In this document: one piece after another, positions 23,952 to 32,527 of the stretch
Numbering within the stretch: position 1 is the first letter of the stretch
How the letters are laid out: every line of letters starts with the position of its first letter
DNA from: Herbidospora mongoliensis
GTDB taxonomy: Bacteria; Actinomycetota; Actinomycetes; Streptosporangiales; Streptosporangiaceae
Reading direction: 5' to 3'
Length of the DNA stretch: 64,000 nt
Assembly (NCBI RefSeq): GCF_001570545.1
Contig: NZ_BBXD01000017.1
Span: 62,001 to 126,000 of the forward strand
The notes under the pieces: model-generated
The model's database searches: none
What the model saw: the letters and a program-made list of their open reading frames with translations, nothing else
Told to the model about the DNA's origin: nothing
Made by a program: the position numbers and the translations under genes

Positions 23952-25135
23952 GAGCCGGAGACTATCCGCCGCAGGTCGATGATCACCAACGTTTCGGCAC
24001 CCGTCCTATGCGCGCTGAGCATGTCCCGGCGGTCGACGGTGACGGCGATCGTCGTGTATGAGCCCCCGGCGTTCACCGGGATGTTCAACTCCAGGCTGCC
24101 GGCTCTGCCGGTGGTCACGTCGACGAGGTACTGCTCGGACTCGCCGGAGCGGGCGTCGTGCAGCCCCATGATCCGGTCGGCGGCCAGCCCGAACGGCACT
24201 CCCGGCAGCACCCGTTCCCTCGTCCCGTCCCGGCCCCGCACGAACGCCGTGCCGTCGGCGCGCAGTCCCGAACAGGTGGACACTCCGCAGGTCACGTTGG
24301 TGTCGCCCGGCTGGGAGGTGGCCTCGGAGATCTCGCCCGTCTCGAGGTTGACCAGGCGCTGGAACGTGATCTCCGTCCCCGTGCCGGCCGGCTGGAAGGC
24401 GCCCGCCCACGGCCACTCCAGCAGGAACAGCCCCTGCCCGCCGGGCACCGGTTCCGGCCGTCCGCCGGTGACCGGGACGCTGAACACCCCCTCGGTGGCG
24501 GAGTAGACGAGCCGGTCGCCGCGCAGTTCCATCCGTCCCGGGACGTGCGGAAGCCCGCCGGGCAGCCGCCGGGCGGGGCCGCCGGACAGCGGCGCCTGCC
24601 ACAGGACCGCCGACGTGTCGGTCTTGACGTGCCAGATCAGCCGGTCGCCGGCGACGAGGAAGCCGTCGGAGATCTCGCCCTTCCGGGTGGGGACCTCGGT
24701 GACCTTGCGCGTTTCGCGGGTAACCCGGTCGTGGGCGTAGACGGCGTTGGCGTTCTCGTGGGAGCCCCAGGTCGACAGAAGGGTGGTCCGGTCGTCGACG
24801 ACGACCAGCGCGCGCAGGCGGCGGCCGTCGAAGGTCGCCGGGACGACCCGGACCGCCTCCGGCCACACCTTCTCCACCGGCGGCGACCCGACCACCTGTT
24901 CGTGCGTGATGGCCGGGAGGGACGGGTTGATCACCACGGGCTCGGGCGTCTCGTGCCGCACGGCCAGCAAAGTCCCGGCCGCGACCAGCGCGACGGCGGC
25001 GGCCGAGGCGAGCAGCCGGGTGCGCGCCCGGCGGCGGCTCCGCTTCCCGACTCCGGCCAGCAGGTTTCGCGGGGCCGCGGGAGCGTGGGCGGCGGCGTGC
25101 CGGAGGGTCGCGCGCAGGTCGTCTTCGATGGTCAT
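23948..25135 (-). CDS. Membrane protein with beta-propeller-like ectodomain, probable anti-sigma partner
   Basis: The 395-residue product has a 45-residue cytoplasmic N-terminus, a membrane segment (about 43-60: LLASAAAVALVAAGTLLAV) and a 330-residue extracytoplasmic domain. Repeating strands (RLRALVVVDDRTTLLSTW, GFLVAGDRLIWHVKTD, LRGDRLVYSATEGVFSVPVTGG) suggest a propeller. Two cysteines (CGVSTC) lie near 285-290. It follows a SigE-family sigma gene by 40 bp on the same strand, the usual place for a membrane anti-sigma or sensor. No zinc-binding HxxxCxxC motif is visible in the N-terminus, so if it is an anti-sigma it is not of the ZAS class. Confidence 0.6.
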   Translation of the reverse strand: MTIEDDLRATLRHAAAHAPAAPRNLLAGVGKRSRRRARTRLLASAAAVALVAAGTLLAVRHETPEPVVINPSLPAITHEQVVGSPPVEKVWPEAVRVVPATFDGRRLRALVVVDDRTTLLSTWGSHENANAVYAHDRVTRETRKVTEVPTRKGEISDGFLVAGDRLIWHVKTDTSAVLWQAPLSGGPARRLPGGLPHVPGRMELRGDRLVYSATEGVFSVPVTGGRPEPVPGGQGLFLLEWPWAGAFQPAGTGTEITFQRLVNLETGEISEATSQPGDTNVTCGVSTCSGLRADGTAFVRGRDGTRERVLPGVPFGLAADRIMGLHDARSGESEQYLVDVTTGRAGSLELNIPVNAGGSYTTIAVTVDRRDMLSAHRTGAETLVIIDLRRIVSGS

Positions 25136-25175
25136 CTCAGGCTCCCCTCGGTTTCGCTGCGCATGGTCGCGGCCG

Positions 25176-25673
25176 TCATCGCAGGCTCCTGTCGGTCTCG
25201 GTGTCGCCGATGACGGCCCGCAGGCGGGCCAGGGCGTGGCTGGCGTGGCTGCGTACGGTCCCCGGGGAGATGCCCAGGAGGCGGGCGATCTCGGCGTCGG
25301 TCAGGTCCTCGTAGTAGCGCAGCACCAGCACGGCGCGCTGTCTGCGGGGCAGCACGGCCAGGGCCCGCCACAGGCCCTGTTCGCGGTCGGCGGGCCGGTC
25401 GTCCTCCCAGGGAGTGTCGGGCGGGTCCCATGTCAGGTTCTCGCGGCGCCGCCATCGCCACACGCTGATGTGCAGCCGCGCCATCGTGACCCGCACGTAC
25501 GCTTCCGGGTTGTCCCGCCGCCGGACGCGCGGCCACGCCCGGTGCAGCCGCGCCAGCGCCTCCTGGGTCAGGTCGGCCGCGTCGTGGGAGTTGCCGCTCA
25601 GGACGTAGCCGTACCGTAAGAGGGCGTCGCCACGTTCGGCGGCGAACACGGCGAAGTCGGGGTCGGGGCTCAC
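25176..25673 (-). CDS. SigE-family ECF RNA polymerase sigma factor
   Basis: The 165-residue product has region 2 (DALLRYGYVLSGNSHDAADLTQEALARLHRAWPRVRRRDNPEAYVRVTMARL) and region 4 (LPRRQRAVLVLRYYEDLTDAEIARLLGISPGTVRSHASHALARLRAVI). The YVL and RxDNPEAYVR features are those of the actinobacterial SigE-like family. The start is GTG 25673 with AGGTGG just upstream; the frame stays open further but lies antisense to another gene. It leads an operon with the membrane protein and the phosphotransferase. These ECFs respond to envelope signals, relayed here presumably by the downstream membrane protein. Confidence 0.9.
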   Translation of the reverse strand: MSPDPDFAVFAAERGDALLRYGYVLSGNSHDAADLTQEALARLHRAWPRVRRRDNPEAYVRVTMARLHISVWRWRRRENLTWDPPDTPWEDDRPADREQGLWRALAVLPRRQRAVLVLRYYEDLTDAEIARLLGISPGTVRSHASHALARLRAVIGDTETDRSLR

Positions 25674-25745
25674 ACCACCTAGACGGTAGAGGCCCCGGAA
25701 GTGTTGAAACCCGGTCGAGATACAGGGGCGATACGCTCCCGCCCC

Positions 25746-26621
25746 ATGATCCCCCGCCCCGTGTTCGACCCCGCGCTGGGGGAGCCGATCACCGCCCAGG
25801 TCACGGCCGCGCTGGACCGCCGCGACTGGCCCGCCGCCCGCGGTCTGCTGGCCGGCGCGGACCCCGGCGTCCGCGCCTTCACCCTCCGGGTGGCCGCCTC
25901 CCGGCCCGGCCTCCTCGACTCGATCGGCCGCCACGACGACGCGGCGGCCCTGCTGCTGCGGGGCGCGCACGAAGTGATCACCGCCTGGCGGGCCCGCCCC
26001 GCCGAAGGCCAGGCCGCGTTCGCCGCCCGCCTGAAAGCCGCCGAGGTCCACCTGAGCCGGGCCGTCGAGGCCGACGTCGACGATCCGCACGCCTGGACCT
26101 GGCTCGTCAACACCGCGACCGGCCGGGGCCTGGACCGGTCGGAGGCCCGGCGCCGGTTCGACGAGGCGGTCAAGCGCGACCCCGGCCACCACGACGCGCA
26201 CGTCGCGCTGCTCCGCAACCTGAGCGCGACGTGGGGCGGCAGCCACCGGGGGATGTTCGCCTTCGCCAGGGAGACGGCCCTGACCGCCCGCCCCGGCACC
26301 TGCCTGCCGGCCCTGATCCCGACGGCCCACCTGGAACACCTGTGGTCGGGCGACGCCGACACCCTCCGCACCGCCGAGGTCGTGGCTGAGCTCCGCGCCG
26401 CCGCCCTGACCTCGGTCCTGCACCCGGTCCATGTGGACGGCCCGGTCCGCCTAGTGTCGCTGTCATGGTTCGCCCTGGCCTTCGTGATGGCGGGCGACCA
26501 CGAGTCGGCCCGCCAGATCTTCGGCCTGCTCGGCGACGTGGTGACCGAGCACCCGTGGAAGGTCTACGGCGACCCGGTGGAGACGTTCACGACGATGCGG
26601 GAAAAGGTCGGTCAGGTCTGA
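25746..26621 (+). CDS. TPR-like hypothetical protein
   Basis: The 291-residue product is all-helical with degenerate TPR-type repeats (PHAWTWLVNTATGRGLDRSEARRRFDEAVKRDPGHHDAHVALLRNLSATWGG). Phrases such as RDWPAARGLLAGADP and AWTWLVNTAT are typical of an uncharacterised actinobacterial family. It has no signal peptide or membrane segment and is probably a scaffold. The start at ATG 25746 leaves 72 bp to the divergent sigma gene, so both promoters lie there. Its end is 2 bp from the sirtuin stop. Confidence 0.7.
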   Translation: MIPRPVFDPALGEPITAQVTAALDRRDWPAARGLLAGADPGVRAFTLRVAASRPGLLDSIGRHDDAAALLLRGAHEVITAWRARPAEGQAAFAARLKAAEVHLSRAVEADVDDPHAWTWLVNTATGRGLDRSEARRRFDEAVKRDPGHHDAHVALLRNLSATWGGSHRGMFAFARETALTARPGTCLPALIPTAHLEHLWSGDADTLRTAEVVAELRAAALTSVLHPVHVDGPVRLVSLSWFALAFVMAGDHESARQIFGLLGDVVTEHPWKVYGDPVETFTTMREKVGQV

Positions 26622-26623
26622 GA

Positions 26624-27430
26624 TCAGCCGGTCGCGGCCAATTCGGTCAACGTCTCCCCGAGAGGCGCGTCGAGCTTGAGCAGCGCCTGCGCGTCGCCAC
26701 CCGTCGGCCCCTGATTGACGATCGCGATCGGGATGCCGAGCGCCTCCGCGCGGTCGACGAAGCGCCGTCCCGAACGGACCGCCAGCGACGATCCCAGGAC
26801 CAGCAGCAGCCGCGACGCCGCCACCATCGCGAAGCACTCGTCGACCCTCGGCTGGGGCACGTTCTCGCCGAAGAACACCACGTCGGGCTTGAGCAGCCCG
26901 CCGCAAACTGCGCAGTCGACCACCGTGAACCCGGCCACCAGGTCGTCGGACAGCACCGCGTCGCCGTCGGGGTTGATCGGACCGACCGCCGTGTCGAAGC
27001 CGGGGTTGGCCGCCTTCAGGCGGGCGTCGAGTTCGGTGCGAGGAATCCGCACCCGGCAGGCCAGGCACGCCACCCGGTCGAGCCCGCCGTGGAGTTCGAT
27101 CACGCGGCGGCTTCCCGCCGCCTGGTGGAGGCCGTCGACGTTCTGGGTGACCACGCCGTCGAGGAGGCCGAGCCGCTCCAGCCGGGCCACCGCGTGATGG
27201 CCGGCGTTGGGTTCCACGCGGCCCATGTGGCGCCAGCCGACGTGGCTGCGCGCCCAGTAGCGGCGCCGGGCGACGGCGCTGGTGGTGAAGGTCTGGTAGG
27301 TCATCGGGTCGGCCCGGCGGGCGCGGCCGGTCTCGCCCCGGTAGTCGGGGATGCCCGACTCGGTGGACAGGCCCGCCCCGCTGAGGACCACCACGCCCCC
27401 GTCGCCGACCAGGCCGGCGAGTTCTCGCAT
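26624..27430 (-). CDS. Sir2-family NAD-dependent deacylase
   Basis: The 268-residue product is a sirtuin: GAGLSTESGIPDYRG (NAD binding), TQNVDGLHQAAG, catalytic His in ELHGGL, zinc Cys pairs CLAC and CAVC, and LLKPDVVFFGENVP. It removes acyl groups from lysines using NAD. The start ATG overlaps the stop of the upstream ECF42 sigma gene (TGATG), so it is third in a DGPF-sigma-sirtuin operon, an unusual pairing that hints at acylation control by the sigma factor. Confidence 0.93.
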   Translation of the reverse strand: MRELAGLVGDGGVVVLSGAGLSTESGIPDYRGETGRARRADPMTYQTFTTSAVARRRYWARSHVGWRHMGRVEPNAGHHAVARLERLGLLDGVVTQNVDGLHQAAGSRRVIELHGGLDRVACLACRVRIPRTELDARLKAANPGFDTAVGPINPDGDAVLSDDLVAGFTVVDCAVCGGLLKPDVVFFGENVPQPRVDECFAMVAASRLLLVLGSSLAVRSGRRFVDRAEALGIPIAIVNQGPTGGDAQALLKLDAPLGETLTELAATG

Positions 27431-28662
27431 CACCAGTCCATTCTGGGGTCCGCCTGGCGTGCCTTGTCCTCCAGGTAGCGCCGTTCGGGCAGGCTCGCGG
27501 TCTGTCGCGCGGCCTTGGCGTAGGCGACGCGGGCGCCGTCGAGGTCTCCGGCCATGTCGAGCAGGTGGGCCCGGACGGCCTCCACCCGATGATGGCCCTT
27601 CAGCCGGGTGTCCTCTTCGAGCGCGGTCACGAGGTCGAGGCCGGCGGCGGGCCCTTCGACCATGGCGACGGCGACGGCGTGGTTGAGGGACACCATGGGG
27701 CCGGGCCAGAGGCGCTGGAGGGCTTCGTACAGGACCAGGATCTGCGGCCAGTCGGTCTGGCCGGCGGTGGGGGCCTCGTCGTGGACGGCCGCTATGGCCG
27801 CCTGCACCTGGTAGGGGCCCAGCGGGGCCGACCGCAGGGTGTCGGTGATCAGGGCGATGCCCTCGGAGATGACGATCTTGTTCCAGCGGGACCGGTCCTG
27901 GTCGGCGAGGGGGACCAGGGTCCCGCCGGGGCCAGTGCGGGCGGGGCGGCGGGCGTCGGTGAGCAGCATGAGCGCCAGCAGTCCGGCGACCTCGCCGTCG
28001 TCGGGCAGCAGGCGGTGCAGGCGGCGGGTCAGCCGGATCGCCTCGGCCGTCAGCTGGACGTCGAGCAGGCCCGCCCCCGCGCTGGCGGCGTAGCCCTCGT
28101 TGAAGATCAGGTAGAGGACGTGCAGGACGACCGCGAGCCGCCCCTCCCACTCCTCGACCGGCGGCGGTTCGAACCGCGCCCCCGCTTCCCTGATCGACTG
28201 TTTGGCGCGGCTGATGCGTTGCCCCATGGTCGCCTCGGGCACCAGGAACGCCCGCGCGATCTGCCCGGTCGTCAGCCCGCCGACGGCCCGCAGCGTGAGC
28301 GCGACCTGCGACGACGGCGAGATCGACGGGTGGCAGCACAGGAACAGCAGGGTGAGGGTGTCGTCGTGCCGCTCGACGTCGTCGCCCGGTCCCGGCATGG
28401 CGGCGACGCGTTCCTCGCGGCGTTCGCGCGCCTGTTCGCCGCGTGCCTCGTCGGCCAGGCGGCGGGAGGCGACCGTCACGAGCCACGCCTTCGGATTGGC
28501 CGGAATGCCCTCCATCGGCCACTGCAGGGCCGCCGCCAGCAGAGCCTCCTGGACGGCGTCCTCGCAGGCGTCGAAGCGGCCCCAGCGGCGGACCAGCACC
28601 GCCAGCACCTGCGGCGCCAGCTCGCGCAGCAGGCGGTCGGTCACCGCATCCAAACCGGTCAT
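27430..28662 (-). CDS. ECF42-type sigma factor, second copy
   Basis: The 410-residue product has sigma region 2 (CEDAVQEALLAAALQWPMEGIPANPKAWLVTVASRRLADEARG), region 4 (VALTLRAVGGLTTGQIARAFLVPEATMGQRISRAKQSI) and the long C-terminal extension with VLYLIFNEGYAASAGAG and TPR-like helices. It matches the factor at 15889-17106 in layout and motifs. Its start overlaps the DGPF gene stop (ATGA), so partner and sigma are co-translated, unlike the divergent first pair. Confidence 0.92.
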   Translation of the reverse strand: MTGLDAVTDRLLRELAPQVLAVLVRRWGRFDACEDAVQEALLAAALQWPMEGIPANPKAWLVTVASRRLADEARGEQARERREERVAAMPGPGDDVERHDDTLTLLFLCCHPSISPSSQVALTLRAVGGLTTGQIARAFLVPEATMGQRISRAKQSIREAGARFEPPPVEEWEGRLAVVLHVLYLIFNEGYAASAGAGLLDVQLTAEAIRLTRRLHRLLPDDGEVAGLLALMLLTDARRPARTGPGGTLVPLADQDRSRWNKIVISEGIALITDTLRSAPLGPYQVQAAIAAVHDEAPTAGQTDWPQILVLYEALQRLWPGPMVSLNHAVAVAMVEGPAAGLDLVTALEEDTRLKGHHRVEAVRAHLLDMAGDLDGARVAYAKAARQTASLPERRYLEDKARQADPRMDW

Positions 28663-29006
28663 GGGCCTTCGAACACCGGCCGTATCTCAACGGCCGAGAA
28701 TTCGGCCTCCGGCAGCATGGCCGCCAGCTCGACCGCCCGCTCCGCCGTGCATTCGACGATGTAGAGACTGGCCAGGAACTCCTTGGCCTCCACGAACGGC
28801 CCGTCGGTCACCACCGGGACGCCGTCGCGCACGCGTACGGACTTCGCCTGTTCCTCCCCCTCCAGCCCTTGCGCCTGGAGGAGTTCGCCTGTTTCGCGAA
28901 GCTTGGTGATCCAGGCGTCGTGGCGTTCGACCAGTGTCTTGAAGTCCTCGGGCGAGAACGCCGCGAACCCCGCCTGGTTGCCGTAGATCATCAACGCGTA
29001 CTTCAT
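28659..29006 (-). CDS. DGPF/YCII-domain protein, second copy
   Basis: The 115-residue product begins MKYALMIYG at ATG 29006 and carries VVTDGPFVEAKEFLASLYIVEC, the DGPF signature. It is first in the operon with the ECF42 sigma and the sirtuin. Divergent to it, 230 bp away, starts a drug-type ABC exporter. The intergenic region 29007-29238 is partly AT-rich (CAAAAAATCTTCAAAAAG at about 29032-29049) and probably holds both promoters. Confidence 0.87.
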   Translation of the reverse strand: MKYALMIYGNQAGFAAFSPEDFKTLVERHDAWITKLRETGELLQAQGLEGEEQAKSVRVRDGVPVVTDGPFVEAKEFLASLYIVECTAERAVELAAMLPEAEFSAVEIRPVFEGP

Positions 29007-29238
29007 GGATCCGACCGTATCGCTCCCGATCAAAAAATCTTCAAAAAGTGATTGCCGCGCAGCTCACAGGCTGTTTTCACCTTCCGTACGTCGTCAGCAC
29101 TCTACGGCGTTTCCGCAGGTCAGAGTGAACGTGAACGTACATTTCACGTTTGCCTGGGCACCCGGGGCGGGGTCACTATGGAGTGATCCCCAACCCGCCC
29201 CCACCAGGGGTTTCCTTGGCATGCCCGAAGGAGCTTCC

Positions 29239-30195
29239 GTGATCCACGCTCGTGGTCTCACCAAGACGTACAAACTCAAGAAAACCACCGTCGACGCGGT
29301 CCGCGGCGTCGACCTGGACGTGGAGCCCGGCCAGCTCGTCGCCTTCCTCGGCCCGAATGGCGCGGGCAAGTCGACCTGCCTGCGCATGCTGACCGGCCTG
29401 CTCCCGCCCACGTCCGGCACCGCCCGCGTGGCCGGCCACGACATCACGACCGAGCAGACGGCCGTGCGCTCCCGGATCGGCTACATCGGCCAGAAGAACG
29501 GCGCCGGCGAGACCTTCCGCATCGGCGACGAGCTCGTCACCCAGGGCCGCTGCCACGGCATGCCCCGCCGCGAGGCCAAGGCCCGCGCCGAGGAACTCCT
29601 GACCGTGGTCGGCCTGGACGGCCTGTTCGCCCGCAAGCCGTCGACCCTGTCCGGCGGCCAGCGCCGCCGCCTGGACATCGCCCTCGGCCTGATGAACCGC
29701 CCGCCCCTGCTGTTCCTGGACGAACCCTCCACCGGCCTCGACCCGGCCAGCCGCGCCGACATCTGGTCCCACATCCTCCAGCTGCGCGCCGACCACGGAA
29801 TGACGCTGTTCCTGACGACCCACTACCTCGACGAGGCCGACGCGATGGCCGAACGCGTCATCGTCATCGACCAGGGCCGCATCATCGCCGACGGCACCGC
29901 CCGCCAACTGAAAAGCGATCTCGCGGGCGACCGCCTGACGGTGACCCTGCACGACGCCGCCGACATCCCCCGCGCGGCCGAACTCGCCGGAGGGTTGCCG
30001 GGAGCGGCCGACATCACCTCGGACGGCCCCAGACTCACGCTGCGGGTGGCCGCCGCCGACCGGGCGCTGCCCGAATACGTGCGGGTGCTGGATGCGGCCG
30101 GTCTGAAGCTCGACACGGCCGAAAGCTCCCGCCCGACCCTGGACGACGTGTTCCTCGCCCTCACCGGCCGCACCATCCGCGAAGAAGACGCCTGA
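29239..30195 (+). CDS. DrrA-like ABC exporter ATPase
   Basis: The 318-residue product has Walker A FLGPNGAGKSTCLRML, signature LSGGQRRRLDIALGL, Walker B LLFLDEPSTGLDPASR and H-loop LTTHYLDEADAMAERV. A C-terminal extension ends in DDVFLALTGR, as in the DrrA daunorubicin-exporter family. The start is GTG 29239 with AAGGAG five bases upstream; ATG 29221 is an alternative without a good signal. Its permease follows after an unusually long 197-bp gap with no supported gene. It probably exports a hydrophobic drug or lipid. Confidence 0.92.
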   Translation: MIHARGLTKTYKLKKTTVDAVRGVDLDVEPGQLVAFLGPNGAGKSTCLRMLTGLLPPTSGTARVAGHDITTEQTAVRSRIGYIGQKNGAGETFRIGDELVTQGRCHGMPRREAKARAEELLTVVGLDGLFARKPSTLSGGQRRRLDIALGLMNRPPLLFLDEPSTGLDPASRADIWSHILQLRADHGMTLFLTTHYLDEADAMAERVIVIDQGRIIADGTARQLKSDLAGDRLTVTLHDAADIPRAAELAGGLPGAADITSDGPRLTLRVAAADRALPEYVRVLDAAGLKLDTAESSRPTLDDVFLALTGRTIREEDA

Positions 30196-30392
30196 ACCAG
30201 GACTCGCAGACATTCACCCGGCCCGAGCCAACCCCGCGATGCTCGCTTCCTTGGCGACGCGGTCGCCTTCCCCGGACCCGCGGGTCGTTCCGGCAACCAG
30301 CCGCCGTCGGCGGCATCGGGAGACCCTCATCACCGCCGCACCTTCCCCTCACCACGCGGGCGCATGCAGCCTCGCCTGATTTGGAGCCCCCC

Positions 30393-31142
30393 ATGGCCTT
30401 CTTCCGTGACACCGCCACGATCTTCTCCCGCGAGTTCGCCCCCGTCTGGCGAGATCCCCTCTCACTGGCCTTCAGCATGGCCCAGCCCCTGCTGTTCCTC
30501 TATCTGTTCGGCCCGCTGCTGGCGGAGGGCACCGCCACGCCCGGACCCGCCTGGCAGTGGTTCGTGCCCGGGATTCTGATCATGATGTGCCTGTCCGGGC
30601 CATTGATGTCCGGATATTTCCTTCTCATCGACCTCATCGGCGGTTCCATGGAACGCCTGCTGGTCACCCCGGTCAGCCGGACCGCCCTGCTGATCGGCCG
30701 CACGCTCAAGGAGTTCGTCGTCCTGCTGGCCCAGGCCGTGCTCATCATCGGCCTCGCCATCCCGCTCGGCCTCGAACTGCACGCCCCGGGTGTGCTGACC
30801 GGGCTGACGCTGCTGGTGGTGTTCGGGATCGGGCTCGGCGCGCTCTCGTTCGTGCTGGCCATGATCTCCGCGCCCGGCGGGGAGCTGTTCTACGGCATCA
30901 CCCAGATCGTCATGTTCCCGCTGCTGCTGCTGTCGGGCGTGCTGCTCCCGATCGAGAACGGGCCGGGCTGGCTGCAGACCGCCGCCTCGATCAACCCCGT
31001 CACCTACATCGTGGAGGCCGAACGCGCCCTGTTCACCGGCGGGTTCATGGAAACCCCGGTCCTGTACGGCGCCCTCGCCGCCCTCGTCACCGCCGCCCTC
31101 GGCCTCTATCTGGGGAGACGGCGCATGGCCCAAGGGCTCTAG
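30393..31142 (+). CDS. ABC-2 type permease (DrrB-like)
   Basis: The 249-residue product has six hydrophobic segments and the ABC-2 hallmarks REFAPVWRDPLSLAFSMAQPLLFLYLFGPLL, GGSMERLLVTPVSRTALLIGRTLKE and PLLLLSGVLLPI. ATG 30393 is chosen because TTTGGAG lies a suitable distance upstream. It pairs with the ATPase at 29239-30195. The convergent AlkZ-like gene ends 8 bp beyond its stop. Confidence 0.92.
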   Translation: MAFFRDTATIFSREFAPVWRDPLSLAFSMAQPLLFLYLFGPLLAEGTATPGPAWQWFVPGILIMMCLSGPLMSGYFLLIDLIGGSMERLLVTPVSRTALLIGRTLKEFVVLLAQAVLIIGLAIPLGLELHAPGVLTGLTLLVVFGIGLGALSFVLAMISAPGGELFYGITQIVMFPLLLLSGVLLPIENGPGWLQTAASINPVTYIVEAERALFTGGFMETPVLYGALAALVTAALGLYLGRRRMAQGL

Positions 31143-31150
31143 CCCCGTCT

Positions 31151-32263
31151 CTAGCCCCGGAACGCCACCTCGTGGGAGGCGGCGTCGTGGTGGGTGAACT
31201 CCAGCAGCCGCTTGGCCTCGGCGACCAGTTCGGCCTTGGCCCGGATGGGGACCTGCTCCAGCGGGGTCAGGATCAGCGCCGCCCCGGCCTTGGTGGACGT
31301 GATCGTCCACAGCCCGGCCACCTTGCCGTCGACCAGGAACGACGGCTTGAGCTGGCCGTTGGCCTTCACGTAGACGTGGTCCTTGTGGGCGTCGGGCAGG
31401 ATCCGGGTGCGGCGTCCGGGCGCGTAGGCGAGCAGGGTGCTGTCGAACCACGGCAGCAGCCGCACCGGCGCCTCGGCGTCCTCCCCGGGGCGGGGCGCGC
31501 CGGGGAGGTCGAACAGGGTGCGGCCGTCGTCGTCGGTGTCGCGCACCAGATCGGGCATGGCCTCCAGCGCGTTGCGTACCGGCGTGATGTTCCAGGCGAT
31601 CCACGACGCGACGTCCTCCGCGGCGGCCGGCCCGAACGCGCCCAGATGACGGCGGATCACGAACTCCAGCGCCTCCGGCAGCGGCGGGAGCTCCTTGACG
31701 GGGCCGCGCGCGTAGAGGACCGGGGTGCGCCGCGACCACTCCCCCTCGGCCGGGACGCGGATGAAACCGACCCGCATCACCACCGACGTCCACCGGTAGA
31801 GACGCTGCAGCTCGATCTCACGGTCGGAGAACACGCCCGGGTTCGCGACCACCCACGCGTCGATCGCGGCCACCAGGTCGGGGCCCGGGCGCGGCGTCTC
31901 ACCCATCTCGCGCACCATGGCGAGCAACTCGCCGATCTCCGGTTCGGGACCGGCCCGGAACGAGCCCACCTTCGATGCCGCCGACACCGCCGCGTAGGCC
32001 GGATAGTCACCCGGAGTGACGGTGTGGATGGTGCCGCGCAGCAGCGTGCCGGTCACCAGGTCGCCGGTCGCGTGGGCCTGCCAGGGCGACGCGGGCGGGC
32101 ACTCGTGGGCGCGGGCCCACAGGGCCGGGCCCAGCGCGGGCCAATATTGCATCTGCAACGCGCCGATCCGCTCGGCCACCCCGGGCAGGGGCAACCGCAT
32201 CCGCTCGAGCAGTCCCTGCCGCGCGAGCAGGGCACGATTGAGGGCACGGATCGTGATCGGCAT
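31151..32263 (-). CDS. AlkZ/YcaQ-like DNA glycosylase family (HTH_42)
   Basis: The 370-residue product belongs to the winged-helix HTH_42 family that includes the interstrand-crosslink glycosylases AlkZ and YcaQ. The catalytic Q-x-Q motif of AlkZ (Gln37, Gln39) is present at the same numbers (ALQMQYWPA). Other family blocks are LLRGTIHTVTPGDYPAY, FSDREIELQRLYRWTSVVMRVGFIRVP and LLPWFDSTLLAYAPGRRTRILPD. AlkZ in Streptomyces protects against its own DNA-damaging product; many actinobacteria carry paralogues of unknown substrate. No biosynthetic cluster is visible nearby, so a general repair role is more likely here. Confidence 0.85.
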   Translation of the reverse strand: MPITIRALNRALLARQGLLERMRLPLPGVAERIGALQMQYWPALGPALWARAHECPPASPWQAHATGDLVTGTLLRGTIHTVTPGDYPAYAAVSAASKVGSFRAGPEPEIGELLAMVREMGETPRPGPDLVAAIDAWVVANPGVFSDREIELQRLYRWTSVVMRVGFIRVPAEGEWSRRTPVLYARGPVKELPPLPEALEFVIRRHLGAFGPAAAEDVASWIAWNITPVRNALEAMPDLVRDTDDDGRTLFDLPGAPRPGEDAEAPVRLLPWFDSTLLAYAPGRRTRILPDAHKDHVYVKANGQLKPSFLVDGKVAGLWTITSTKAGAALILTPLEQVPIRAKAELVAEAKRLLEFTHHDAASHEVAFRG

Positions 32264-32527
32264 GCCGCCAGCCTACGGGCCCGGGAACAGCAGGCCCCCG
32301 TGTGTGGTTAACTACGTAGTGCCGGTGTGGATGTGTCCCCCGGGCCGCATTTACCGCCTTCACGGAATACCGTTCGGCTGGAACCGTGTTGTGCATCTCG
32401 CCGAGGAGGCGACCACCACACCGGCCTAAAACGTTCTCCACGATGCCCCGCCACCGCGCGGGGCATCGTCGTGTACGGGTCGTGGCGACACCTAGGCTTG
32501 GAGCGGTCAATCGAGGGAGGAGCCCCC

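Noticed and set aside
25674-26432. 250-residue N-terminal extension of the SigE-like sigma factor
   Set aside because: It is antisense to the TPR-like gene at 25746-26621, and homology to ECF factors begins at GTG 25673.
26624-28690. Single 688-residue protein fusing a Pro/Arg-rich region to a sirtuin
   Set aside because: The upstream two thirds are a shifted reading of the ECF42 gene. The sirtuin has its own ATG at 27430 overlapping the sigma stop.
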